Below, piece after piece: positions 47,423 through 56,712 of a stretch of DNA of 64,000 bases. The position numbers and the translations under genes were made by a program. The notes under the pieces are model-generated. The model did no database searches. It was not told the DNA's origin and saw only the letters and a list, made by a program, of their open reading frames with translations. The stretch's first letter is position 1; each line of letters begins with the position of its first letter. This DNA is from Symmetrospora coprosmae. Taxonomy: Eukaryota; Basidiomycota; Cystobasidiomycetes; Symmetrosporaceae. The stretch covers positions 62,001-126,000 of the forward strand of contig VUYT01000030.1 in the NCBI GenBank assembly GCA_008802785.1, given 5' to 3'.

Positions 47423-49592
47423 TCAGACTTTCGCGTCATCGCCATGCAGCTGCAGACTGGCCACCTGCTTCGGCGGTGTGGGATCTGTCGCAATCGGGCT
47501 CAGCGCCAGATGCCCCTCCACTTCACCTCTGCTTCCTGCTCGAGACGCCCACCACACGCTAAGCCACAGGAGCATCTGGGCTACTAGCAAAGCCAAGACA
47601 ACAGGATGGACGACTTTGGCGCCCTTGAAGTCTGCTGCGACACCAACCAGGACGGGGAACAAGGCACCGCCACTCTGCCCGCCTCTATCATGTGCAAATA
47701 CCAGAATACTGGTATCAGTATGCGATCGGTGCCGACACTGAGGCTGTCGAGCGGAAATATGCTTACGCTGTGGCGAGGCCATTTGTGGAGATGAGCAGTC
47801 TGCCAACATAGGGATGAGCTCATGTGCGAGAAGTGCGGTCCCTTGAAGCACTCACTTGCGCGGCAGGATCTCTGCAGCGACGTTCAGCGCAATGGGAAAC
47901 AGCGGCTGGTCAACCGGGAATAAGGGTTCAGCAGAAGTCGCATGTCGCAAGCCTCGGAACGGAACAACCTACGCCGAGTGCGAGCCCGACGACACCTATG
48001 GCTGCCGCAGGAGCGACGATACCTATGGCTGCCGCAGGAGCGACGATACCAGATGCCAGAAAGGCGACCAGTTGGAAGATGACGGCTGCTGCTAGGTAGA
48101 CGAAAACGACACGCATTTCTCCAAAGCGAGTGTTCCAGCGCGGCGTGATGCAGCGCGATATTGCGATGCAGGCCCCTAGGTGTGCAGAATCAGCTATGGT
48201 TCGACAGCAGTACAATCGCACGCCAGAAGACTCACAATACGCCGTCGTGATGTAGGCTGCAGAGGTGGATGCTCCTCATTCCTCGAGGAGGAATGTATAC
48301 ATCCAGGCTGCAAGGGCGACCTCTGCCCCCTGCAGCGAACAAAGCAGGTGGGTTCAGCTCTATCCCCTTCACGCGCTTGTGGAGTTCGACTTACGCCGTA
48401 AAGAAACAGAAAGGCGGTAATAAGGGCGACTGATCGGTCCCGCAGCGCCCTCGTAACACCATCGTCCTTCTGCGGTCGAGCGGTGTCTGCGCCGTTAGAT
48501 GACGCATCGGGTGTCATGGTCTCCTCCACAGTATCCACTCGTTCCCGTGGTAGCTGACCGTTCGGCGCACTGAAGTCTCCGACATCTGGGACTACGTTCC
48601 GCTTTAAGCGGAATGCCAGAGCGAGAATCGCGGTGTTTACCGCGCCGACACCGAGTGACACTGAGCGTGGCACAAAGACTTCAGCATGCCTGGACCCGCT
48701 GTACATACGAGTAGGCCACGTCCTTGCCGGCGAAGAACCTTGACCACAAAATATTTGAGTTGATGAAGGATGAAGCGACGAGTGGTGACAGCGTAGCACC
48801 GAGACCCTATTCCAGCCCACGCTTATCAGCTTGCGATCAAGGCGTGTGCAAGACGGAAGCACGTACGAAGGCTAGAAACAGATGATACAGACTTGCATTA
48901 GCTCCTCACGCTCGAATGATGGTGCTTCATCTGCTCGATCACGCACACCCGTGCAGCCATCCCAGCGCACTGGCTGCATGCGGCATTTGCGAGCAGTAGA
49001 AGTTCAGGTGACTGAGCTGCAGGCCTATGCCGAGACCCGCTGTGGTGAAGAAGAACGGGAAAACTGGGAACGGCGGAGGGGCGATGAGCACGGCATATCC
49101 TGCAGCCTGTAAAGTAGCACCCAGCACGATGACTCTGCCGTTGCCGATATGCCGTGTGAGGAAAGGGTTCACGCCAGCCGCTATAATATGGCCCATGCAT
49201 GTGCCTAGAAAGACCAGGATTGCTGTACGGTGGAGGATCTGCGAAGCGCGAACACATGAGGACTAGGCTCCACAGGGCTCCGTAGCCGAGCTTACGCCGT
49301 AGTGTCGCTCCATCGATGGCAGGATCGAGCCAACACAAGCGTCGTTCCATCCACTGGCGAACGTCGACAAAAGCGCAGCCGTGAACCGTGTCTGGTTCCT
49401 GGTCCATTTCCTGTAGACGTCCATAGGACTGGAGCCAGATTGAGACATTTCCGCGGAAGTCCGTGGACTTAAAGCACCAGCGACAGCTCTAGACGGGTTG
49501 ACAGTCAATGTCCGCGCCGAGTCCGGTTTGTCGATCTCAACGTCGGTCATGGCGCCAGGCTGCAAGCCAAATTGGCTCGATGATGGTGCCAT
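47423..49592 (-). CDS. MFS transporter B, paralog of A in inverted orientation
   Basis: Same family as transporter A. It starts MAPSSSQFGLQPGAMTDVEI, then TM1 with ASGWNDACVGSILPSMERHYG, an intron, AILVFLGTCMGHIIAAGVNP, GYAVLIAPPPFPVFPFFFTT, LQLSHLNFYCSQMPHAASAL, the central loop FRLKRNVVPDVGDFSAPN and ALRDRSVALITAFLFLYG. The C-terminal half has SGGALFPVLVGVAADFKGAK and LALLVAQMLLWLSVWWASRA, ending LQLHGDDAKV at 47423. One TM segment carries a duplicated nonapeptide from a 27-base tandem repeat. Identity with A is clear in TM1-TM5 and in the last TMs, with diverged loops. It is tail to tail with A, so an inverted local duplication is inferred. The exact exons in 47850-48900 are only partly resolved. 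Confidence 0.82.
47988..48050 (-). repeat. 27-bp in-frame tandem repeat inside MFS transporter B
   Basis: Two 27-base units differing at one base, followed by 9 bases of a third. On the minus strand they encode IVAPAAAIG twice in a hydrophobic membrane segment, so the repeat lengthens a TM helix or loop by nine residues. Confidence 0.9.
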
Positions 49593-49783
49593 ATTGGCAG
49601 TCAGTCAGTCTTCCAGCACTGAGTGCTGATTTGGTAGTGAGTAGAGCAAAGTAGGAAAGCGCCTGTCAGCTGCAGAGGCAAACTCGGTGAACTCCGCTGT
49701 CGCGGAGCTGTCGGGAAGAGCGGAGGAGGCGGAATCTCAGACACTGCGGTGGTCTGACGAATCGCTGTAAGATGTTGCGAGCC

Positions 49784-50451
49784 TCAAAACAGACCAAACC
49801 ACCGCTTCCGAGTCTCGACCTCGCCCGACCCTGAACGACTACCGTTGCTAGCGAGCAGTCCACTCAGGCTGCCTCTCCGCTCATTCTCCGCCTGCAACTG
49901 TTCCACTTCCAGTTTCAGACGCTGTACTTCGATGGCATTGTCGTGTGCCTGCCATCTTTGATCTAGACTCGTGCGCCAGAGCTATGAGTGATTGGCGAGT
50001 AAGGTCCGAAAGGTTCCGTCAGCCCGGGTTTCTTGTGCGTTTTAGCTGCCTTGCCGGTCGCGTAGCACGCATTGGTCGGCGAGCATGTTGACAGCGTCTC
50101 GAGATGCAGAAGCGTACCTCTAGTCCATAGTAGACAGCGTAGCCTAATCCGAGGCATGACAGGATTGCAGGCCACAGATCGCGGTAAATGTTGATCTTCG
50201 GCGGCGCCACTGTTGGCTGCGCACTCCGGTTGAGTAGATCATTTGATGAGGCATGCCGCCGTCCAAACTTCTGAGAGCTGACGGACGTCCGCAGAGGTCG
50301 AGGACTGCTAGAAAAGTGGCGTGTCAGCGGCGAAGTGGCGCGATAGACGCGTCCTTGCGGCTGTCAAGGTCGAGGCCGTACGACAATCAGTGAACATGCC
50401 TTCGCATACTCACTGGACGCGCACTGCGAGACGAGAGCTTCCAGACTGCAT
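49784..50451 (-). CDS. Small, probably mitochondrial single-span membrane protein
   Basis: About 140 residues in three exons. Exon 1 reads MQSGSSRLAVRV and ends at a GTGAGT donor; exon 2 continues HSPRPLRTSVSSQKFGRRHA, a basic presequence without acidic residues. Next is PPKINIYRDLWPAILSCLGL and GYAVYYGLE, a single membrane span. Exon 3 reads LWRTSLDQRWQAHDNAIEVQ and RLKLEVEQLQAENERRG, a coiled coil, ending ETRKRWFGLF with TGA at 49784-49786. The layout (presequence, one span, coiled coil) suggests a mitochondrial inner-membrane protein. I do not recognise the family. It is divergent from methyltransferase copy 1, with 158 bases between starts. Confidence 0.65.
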
Positions 50452-50609
50452 GCTTGAAGTGTACGAATCGGCAATGACGAGACCAGCGAGCTTGTGCAAG
50501 GATCGCAAGAGCTGAGCCGATTCGGGTGCAACCCGAAGCGACTCGCTCAAGTAGCTCTTCCCTCTCAGCAACCGTTTCACTTGACAATAACAGAAGGAGA
50601 CCCGCAGAC

Positions 50610-51657
50610 ATGGCCGGACCACCTAGCGAAGCGATCCTCAAGATGCGAGACCTGATATCTCGTCACGGCGGTAGCGGCTGGTGAGTTTGCGGGGATGCTC
50701 GAACCCATGCGCGTCGTGTCACGCACTCAAAGCAAGGACGGGTGTTGACAGAGCATATTATTTCGTCCCCCTCGGCAGGGACGAGGCTTGGAAGCAGGGC
50801 ATCACACCCTGGGACTCCCAAGATGGCTCGGTCCGAGCGCCTCTGAAGGAGCTCATCGAGGAGAAGAAGTTCCCGCTTCCTACGGAAGGGCGAGTCGCAT
50901 ATACGGTCTATATCCTGTCTAACCTAGCTAAAGTTGCCGTCCTTCCTGTTCCGATTAGACGCGCGATTGTTCCAGGCTGCGGTCGTGGTTATGACGCAGC
51001 CTACTTTGCCCGGCTGGGTCTCGAAAGCTGGGGCGTTGACATCTCTCCCAACGCAGTCGATGCCGCAAAAATGGTGTGTCACAAGCTGCACTACGATTAC
51101 GGCGTCAGCTGAGCCGAACCTCACTCAATATCCCAGTTCGTGGCAGCGATGCCGGATCCCCCAACCAACGTTTTCTTCAAGGCTTTGGACTTCTTCTCAT
51201 TCGACATCCCACAGGGTGGATTCCAAGTCGCATACGACTATACGTTCCTCTGTGCCATCCCTCCCGGGTTGCGGGAGCCATGGGGCCGTCGTTATGCGGA
51301 GTTGATCACGCCAGGAGGTGAGCGTACTCTGAAAGGACTTGCCGACGTCACAGCTATGCTCACTCTAAGATACTCGACAACTGTGCAGGTATACTTATCG
51401 CCCTGGTCTTCCCAATAGAGGGTGACAGGACGACGGGGCCACCATACAGCTTGTCCCCGCAAATCTACGAGCCTCTCCTGAGCGACAACTTCGAGTAAGC
51501 GCGACGCCTGATGGCATGTGCGTACGACGGCCCAGTCGACTGACACCATCCAATACCTGACACATCCATTTCAAGGCGCATTTATCTTGAGAAACCGGGA
51601 ATCGTAGCGGAGGGCCGCGAAGGTCGCGAGATGATGAGCGTGTGGCGTCGGAAGTAA
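50610..51657 (+). CDS. Thiol/thiopurine methyltransferase-like protein, copy 1
   Basis: SAM-dependent methyltransferase of the TPMT/halide-thiol methyltransferase group. Exons read MAGPPSEAILKMRDLISRHG, WDEAWKQGITPWDSQDGSVR, APLKELIEEKKFPLPTEG, motif I AIVPGCGRGYDAAYFARLG, LESWGVDISPNAVDAAK, AMPDPPTNVFFKALDFFSFD, GFQVAYDYTFLCAIPPGLRE, RYAELITPGG, ALVFPIEGDRTTGPPYSLSP and KPGIVAEGREGREMMSVWRR, ending RRK. The W-x7-PWD segment and the GCGRGYD SAM motif are family hallmarks. Members methylate thiols or halides. It has no targeting leader and is probably cytosolic. It is followed by a close tandem paralog. Confidence 0.85.
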
Positions 51658-52168
51658 CGTCTCAGCGGACCTCATGTCGGCTCGCCCTAGCGCCTCAATG
51701 GACTGCGGCCGCAGATCCTGATAGAACCGCAATCTATAGAATCGCCACAGTCGACCGTGCGCTCCGATTGAGCGGGTCGCTGGACGATTCATGCCATCAT
51801 CGAGAATGGGGCAATGTACGCGTCCGTAAGAGGCGAGAGCTGCTCACAGATAGCGTAACATGTGCCCGCCAGCTTGGAAGAGCGCGTACATGCATACATT
51901 CGAGGACAGTGGCCTGCGCACATCTCTGTCCGCCCATGACTGCTTGAGCGCGAGACGCGTACGGCTTATGACGCCCACTGCGAGAGGAGTTAGTGTCGAC
52001 ATTAGTAGTGCTACTCGATGCGGGCCGTAACCACACGATATCTCGATAATGCAACCGCTCCCGCACGCGCAGCCGCTCGGTCAGCTGCAGGTCTCGGGCG
52101 ACTCGGAGCGCCCCGCCTCGGTCGAGTGAGAAGCTCTCCTATACCGGCCGACACGAAGGCCCCAGCCG
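51658..52168. other. Spacer between the tandem methyltransferases
   Basis: About 510 bases with the copy 1 terminator and the copy 2 promoter. No leftover coding fragment from the duplication was recognised in it. Confidence 0.35.
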
Positions 52169-53398
52169 ATGCAACGCGCGTTCTGTTCTCATCTGCTTGA
52201 CCGGCTCCGTGCTCCTAGAACTGCCCTTAATCTTTCCCGGAGGGATCCCTGCACCCGCAGCTCGTCTCTTCTCCGCCATCGCTCGACCACCTCAGGGCCG
52301 CTCGTCTCAGATACAGACTCGCAGACGGGTCAACCATCGAGCAGAGCCATCGCCAGCATGCAAGGCTTCGCAACTGAGCAAGGCGGTACTGACTGGTGCG
52401 TGTGCGGGGCTTTCGGAGCCACCGCGACGCGGTACGTCTCGCAAGGTGTATACTGACGACGCGGGTTCCCTCCGACACGGTCCCACGACAGGGAAGGAGC
52501 TTGGAAGCAGGGCAGGACGCCTTGGGACGCGCAAGACGGCACAGTCCGGGCTCCCTTGATTGAACTCATCGAGGACAAGAAGTTCCCTATCCCGAGAGAG
52601 GGGTGAGTCACTGCATGGCTACGTAGCCTTCTGCGTCTGCGCCCCGCAACAGCCCGCATGGCACGGACTCATCTTGAGTGCACTTCCCACAGTCGCGCCA
52701 TTGTTCCAGGCTGTGGACGTGGCTATGATGCCGCTTACTTTGCCCGGCTGGGTCTCGAGAGCTGGGGTGTCGATATCTCGCCCACTGCCGTCGAGGCTGC
52801 CGAGAAGGTGTGGTCGCCCGCTGTACTCCTTGTCGCAGGAGGCTGAGCAGACTCCCTCGATGTCGCAGTTTGTGGCAGCCATGCCGGACCCGCCAGCCAA
52901 CGTTCTCTTCAAGACGCTGGACTTTTTCTCATTCGATATTCCAGAGGGAGGCTTCCAGGTCGCATACGATTACACTTTCCTTTGCGCGCTACCGCCATCA
53001 CTGAGAGAGCCATGGGGCCGTCGCTATGCCGAGTTGATTGCTCCTGGTGGTGAGGCAGAGCCTTTCCGACAGGGTCCGCCGACCATATGAGGCTGACGCC
53101 GATGAGCCCCATGCACACAATCGCAGGCATTCTCATTGCCCTGGTTTTCCCAATCGAAGGCGACCGGACAAACGGTCCGCCGTACAGCGTTTCACCAGAG
53201 CTCTATGAGCCTCTTCTGAGCGATAACTTCGAGTAAGTCTGACAGTCTGCCCAGTTGTGAACGAAGATCTGCTACTGATGACGCTGCTTGCCATCCATAT
53301 GCACAATCTACAGTCGCATTTACCTTGGAAAACCGGCGGTGCCAGTCCAAGCAGGCCGCGAGGGCCGAGAGATGATGAGTGTTTGGCGAAGGAAGTAG
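52169..53398 (+). CDS. Thiol/thiopurine methyltransferase-like protein, copy 2, with mitochondrial-type leader
   Basis: Tandem paralog of copy 1. The shared part reads WEGAWKQGRTPWDAQDGTVR, FPIPREG, AIVPGCGRGYDAAYFARLG, LESWGVDISPTAVEAAEK, AMPDPPANVLFKTLDFFSFD, RYAELIAPGG, ALVFPIEGDRTNGPPYSVSP and REGREMMSVWRRK, with intron positions like those of copy 1. Unlike copy 1, the first exon is open for 63 residues upstream of the equivalent methionine (52358), starting at the ATG 52169. That extension (MQRAFCSHLLDRLRAPRTAL and on) is Arg/Ser/Leu-rich and looks like a mitochondrial presequence. Use of 52169 would send the enzyme to mitochondria and use of 52358 would keep it cytosolic. Over the 60 residues around the AMPDPP segment the two copies differ at only about seven positions. 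Confidence 0.85.
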
Positions 53399-53644
53399 CT
53401 TCGGGGTGGCTAGTCCCACAATATCGAAGCGGTAATCCACATATAGCCGCGGTCATCCATTCATGTAGCCAAATACGAAAGCTATTTGTCGATTGCGCAG
53501 ACGGGAATCCTAGGGATACAGGGGGCAGAAGACAGGACTAGACACTCAGGACTCATAGCATGACGTGACAAAGACTGACTGTTCGCAGGTGGCACAACGG
53601 TTCGAAGAAGAAGCGGAACCGCCACGAGTGCCGGATACGAGCGC

Positions 53645-54564
53645 CTAGTGCTGACCGGGACGTGCCTCGGCAGACGTCTGACCGGTCGTGACCTGAGTAG
53701 TGAGCAGGAAGTCGTGGCAACGATTCAGTCGTCGGAGCCTTCAACGAAGGTTCGAGGGTCAGCTCGCCACTTACCGACTGCGAAACGTCAATGCTTCCCG
53801 AGATGCTGCCTGTCTTGCCCTCAATCTTCTTCTGGTAATCGCGGATGGCAGCCTTGATGGCATCCTCTGCCAGCATGCTGCAGTGGAGCTTGACGGGCGG
53901 CAAGCTGAGCTCCTTTGCGATCTCGGTGTTCCTGATCTTGCCGGCTTCAGCGAGCGAGAGGCCCTTGACACGCTCAGTCATGTATGACGACGAAGCAATG
54001 GCGCTCCCGCAGCCAAATGTCTTGAATCGCACGTCCGAGATGATGCCCTTGTCGTCGACCTTGATCTGGAGCTGTAGAGTCGGAGATGTCGGCGGATGGC
54101 CGGGCCTGCTCAGCTCTGGGCTGCTTGGGCGAGCAACAGGCCAGACGAGAACTACACACCTTCATGACATCACCACACGCTGGTGCACCGACGAGACCGG
54201 TACCGATGTCGAGGTCAGACTTGGGGAAGCTTCCCACCTGGTCGTCGAGCATAGGCATTGTCAGCTTTTCCTGGCACCGTGCTTGAGCCGGACCCTGCAG
54301 GCAGAGCGGAAAGAGTCACTCACGTTGCGAGGCTTCTCAAAGTGGTCTGTCGTGAAAGTGGGTAGATGAAGTCAGCGAACAGTCCACACGCGCGAGATGC
54401 CAAATGTGCGACCTTTCGCACTCACCGACAACGTTCTGGTGGTATCCTCGCCTCGATCCTGCGGGACCGGCGAGAGCAGCGGCGAACCCGGGCTGCCTGG
54501 CTGCGGCAATAGGTGAGGCCTTGCGGAGGAAGGCAGAGCTGGCGGATCGGAGCGTGGACTGCAT
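53645..54564 (-). CDS. ISU1: Isu1, mitochondrial iron-sulphur cluster scaffold
   Basis: Scaffold on which mitochondrial Fe-S clusters are built by Nfs1-Isd11 and handed over by the Hsp70 system. The presequence MQSTLRSASSAFLRKASPIA is followed by RRGYHQNVV, then DHFEKPRNV, GSFPKSDLDIGTGLVGAPAC, GDVMK, LQIKVDDKGIISDVRFKTFG and CGSAIASSSYMTERVKGLSL. All three cluster-ligand Cys are visible (APACGD, FGCGSA, LHCSML). The LPPVKLHC segment is the known Hsp70 (Ssq1) recognition site. After DVSQS a perfect GTAAGT donor and a CTACTCAG acceptor lead to a short last exon (VTTGQTSAEARPGQH) ending at 53645-53647. At least four introns are used. Confidence 0.95.
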
Positions 54565-55048
54565 GACTGTATGCTATGTATGTGTGTATGTGCTGTTTGC
54601 TGTGCTGCTGAGGTGTGAGTGACGAGGTGGTCTTGACGGAGAGAGTCATAGGGAGCCGTCATTTCCCGAGCGAGCGGCCGCCCAAGGTGGCAAAATATCG
54701 AAAGGCCCAGACCGGTACCGATGATGCGGATTGAATGCCTTCATCAGGTGGGAGGCCCTCCCATACACCGCAATGTACGTCTGCGAGTGAATCGGAACGG
54801 TCTCGTTCCCCTTCGAACCATGTCCGTGCTTGAGAGCGCCCGAGCCCAATCAGGCCGGTGTCATTGCAGCTTCTTGCAGTGGCGTAGCTGTTACTCGTGG
54901 ACAGAGTGGAAAGCATGGGAGGCGTGCGACGACAAACAGACGGCGGGTACAAGACTATCATCCACGCCGCGATCGGAGAAGCTCACTCCCGCAGATGAAT
55001 CACCTTGCGCGGTCGGGAACGGCCCTGCGAGCTTCCCTGCATACATCC
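54565..55048. other. ISU1 promoter and TRP4 3' flank
   Basis: About 480 bases between TRP4 (stop) and ISU1 (start), both on the minus strand. No exon, repeat or RNA gene was recognised. Confidence 0.35.
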
Positions 55049-56456
55049 CTAATTCCCCTCATCGAGCTGTTCTTCCTCCTTGAGGGCTGCCTGCGCAGCA
55101 TCCCTGTAGTCATTGAGCGCCTGGAGCGCCCGCCCGTCCTTGATGGCCTCGCGGGCCCTCCTGACGCCATCCTTCTCGTCCGACGCGATCCCGCTCACAA
55201 CGAGGAGCGCAGCAGCGTTCATGACGACGAAATTCTCTATCTGGTTCGTGGCAGAGTCGAGTTTGCCGCCTAGGAGGTCCAGGATGAGCTGCGCGTTCTG
55301 GTGCGGCAGCCCGCCTGCGACCGATGAGAGGAGGTGCGAGGGCAAGCCGAATGTCTCGGGCGAGATCACTCGCGGTGTGATGGTTCCGTCGCGCAGCTCC
55401 CAGATCTATACACGGTCAGGCGGTGATGCAGCAGGAGGTGGGTGAATGGGAAAGGAAGGCACGAATGGGCAGAGAAGGCGGGTGATAGACAGGACGAAGC
55501 CGTCTTAGCAATATAGCACGAACATCCTCCAGAGCACAGGTCATAACCGCCTGCACTCACATGCGTCGTCCCTTCAGGGCTGATCTCGTCTAACCCCTCG
55601 TCTCCGTTGACGACCCAAGCACGCTTGACGTTCAGACTCCGCAATGCTTCCGCAAAGGGCAAACCGAGATAACGCGAGTGGACACCGACGACCATGTAGT
55701 CTGGTCTTGCCGGGTTGAGCAACGGTCCCAGAACATTGAAGATTGTTGGGTGACCCAGTTGCCGGCGGATGGGCGCGACGAGGGCCATTGCAGGGTGGCA
55801 GAGGGGCGCAAAGAGGAAGAGGAACGGGTGCTTGAGCGAGGTGGCGATGCTTGGTATCCGCGAGAGTGGGAGGGAGGTGATGGGTATGCCGAGGGCCAGC
55901 AAGACGTCGGCAGACCCCGAAGCTGAGGAAGACGCTCTTGCGCCGTGCTGGTCGAGTCACAGGAACCCGGTAAGCGCATGAAAGGTGTAAGCCCCTCTGA
56001 GAGAGGACTCACCTTGCACACGCGCACTCCCGCTCCTGCTGCCACGATAGCCGCCGTCGTCGAGACATTGAACGTGTCCTTTCCGTCTCCGCCTGTTCCT
56101 ACCAGATCCGCCCAACCCTGACCATCTTCCAGCTCGAGGTCAACGCGGATGGCGCGCTCGCGCATGCATCTTGCCGCCATGGACATCATCTCCGGCTTGC
56201 CCTCGAGCCCGCTCGCGCGCAGCAGGGCGAGGAACGCGCCAATCTGGTACTCGGTGCATGCTTCTGGCTTGAAGAGGTGGTCGAGGGAGCGGGCGAGCTC
56301 GGCGGGGGTGAACTCGGACGGGACGGTCGCGAGCTTGGAGAGGAGGGGCTCAAACGTGGATGAAGTGAGCTCTGTCGAGCTGCTCGAGGACGAGCCGGCA
56401 TTGCCTGATCTCCCGTCGTCGCCGTGTCCTGCGTGCAGAGCTCGAGATTTTGGCAT
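55049..56456 (-). CDS. TRP4: Anthranilate phosphoribosyltransferase (tryptophan synthesis)
   Basis: Second step of tryptophan synthesis: joins anthranilate and PRPP. Exon 1 (56456-56013, 148 codons) has the helical N-terminus FEPLLSKLATVPSEFTPAEL and the PRPP loop DLVGTGGDGKDTFNVSTTAA (GTGGDG at residues 120-125). After an intron at K148 comes HGARASSSASGSADVLLALG, then LFAPLCHPAMALVAPIRRQL, GHPTIFNVLGPLLNPARPDY, AWVVNGDEGLDEISPEGTTH with the metal-binding Asp-Glu, and VISPETFGLPSHLLSSVAGG. It ends QLDEGN at 55049. The HG-A-R where the family usually has HGNR is slightly odd. All other catalytic motifs are intact. It is head to head with a degenerate paralog. Confidence 0.95.
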
Positions 56457-56712
56457 GGTTGCGACGGGCGGACAGAGCGTTAGCGGGCAGGTATCGGCGG
56501 AAGTGACGACCGAGGCGATGTCCAAGATCAACGAGTGACCGTAGATGCGCGCTTGATGCTCCTGCGTTGCCTTCCTGTTGCTCGACGGTGTCGCGGTTGA
56601 GAAGGAGGAGGAGGAGCAAGGCACGTGCCGCTTACGCCTGCATGCACCTCTCTCGACGAGCATCCCTCACCGTTACGACCACCAGGGAGGAGTCACAACC
56701 GCACGCATAGCC
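56457..56712. promoter_or_regulatory. Divergent promoter region of TRP4 and its paralog
   Basis: Only 256 bases separate the two start codons, so the paralogs probably share regulatory sequence. I looked for a Gcn4-type TGACTC/TGAGTCA box and did not see a perfect one; GAGTGAC is at about 56530-56536 and GGAGTCAC at about 56688-56695, both near matches. Confidence 0.5.

Noticed and set aside
47988-48050. Short repeat array as a CRISPR
   Set aside because: The units are directly adjacent with no spacers, lie inside a protein-coding TM segment, and the DNA is eukaryotic.
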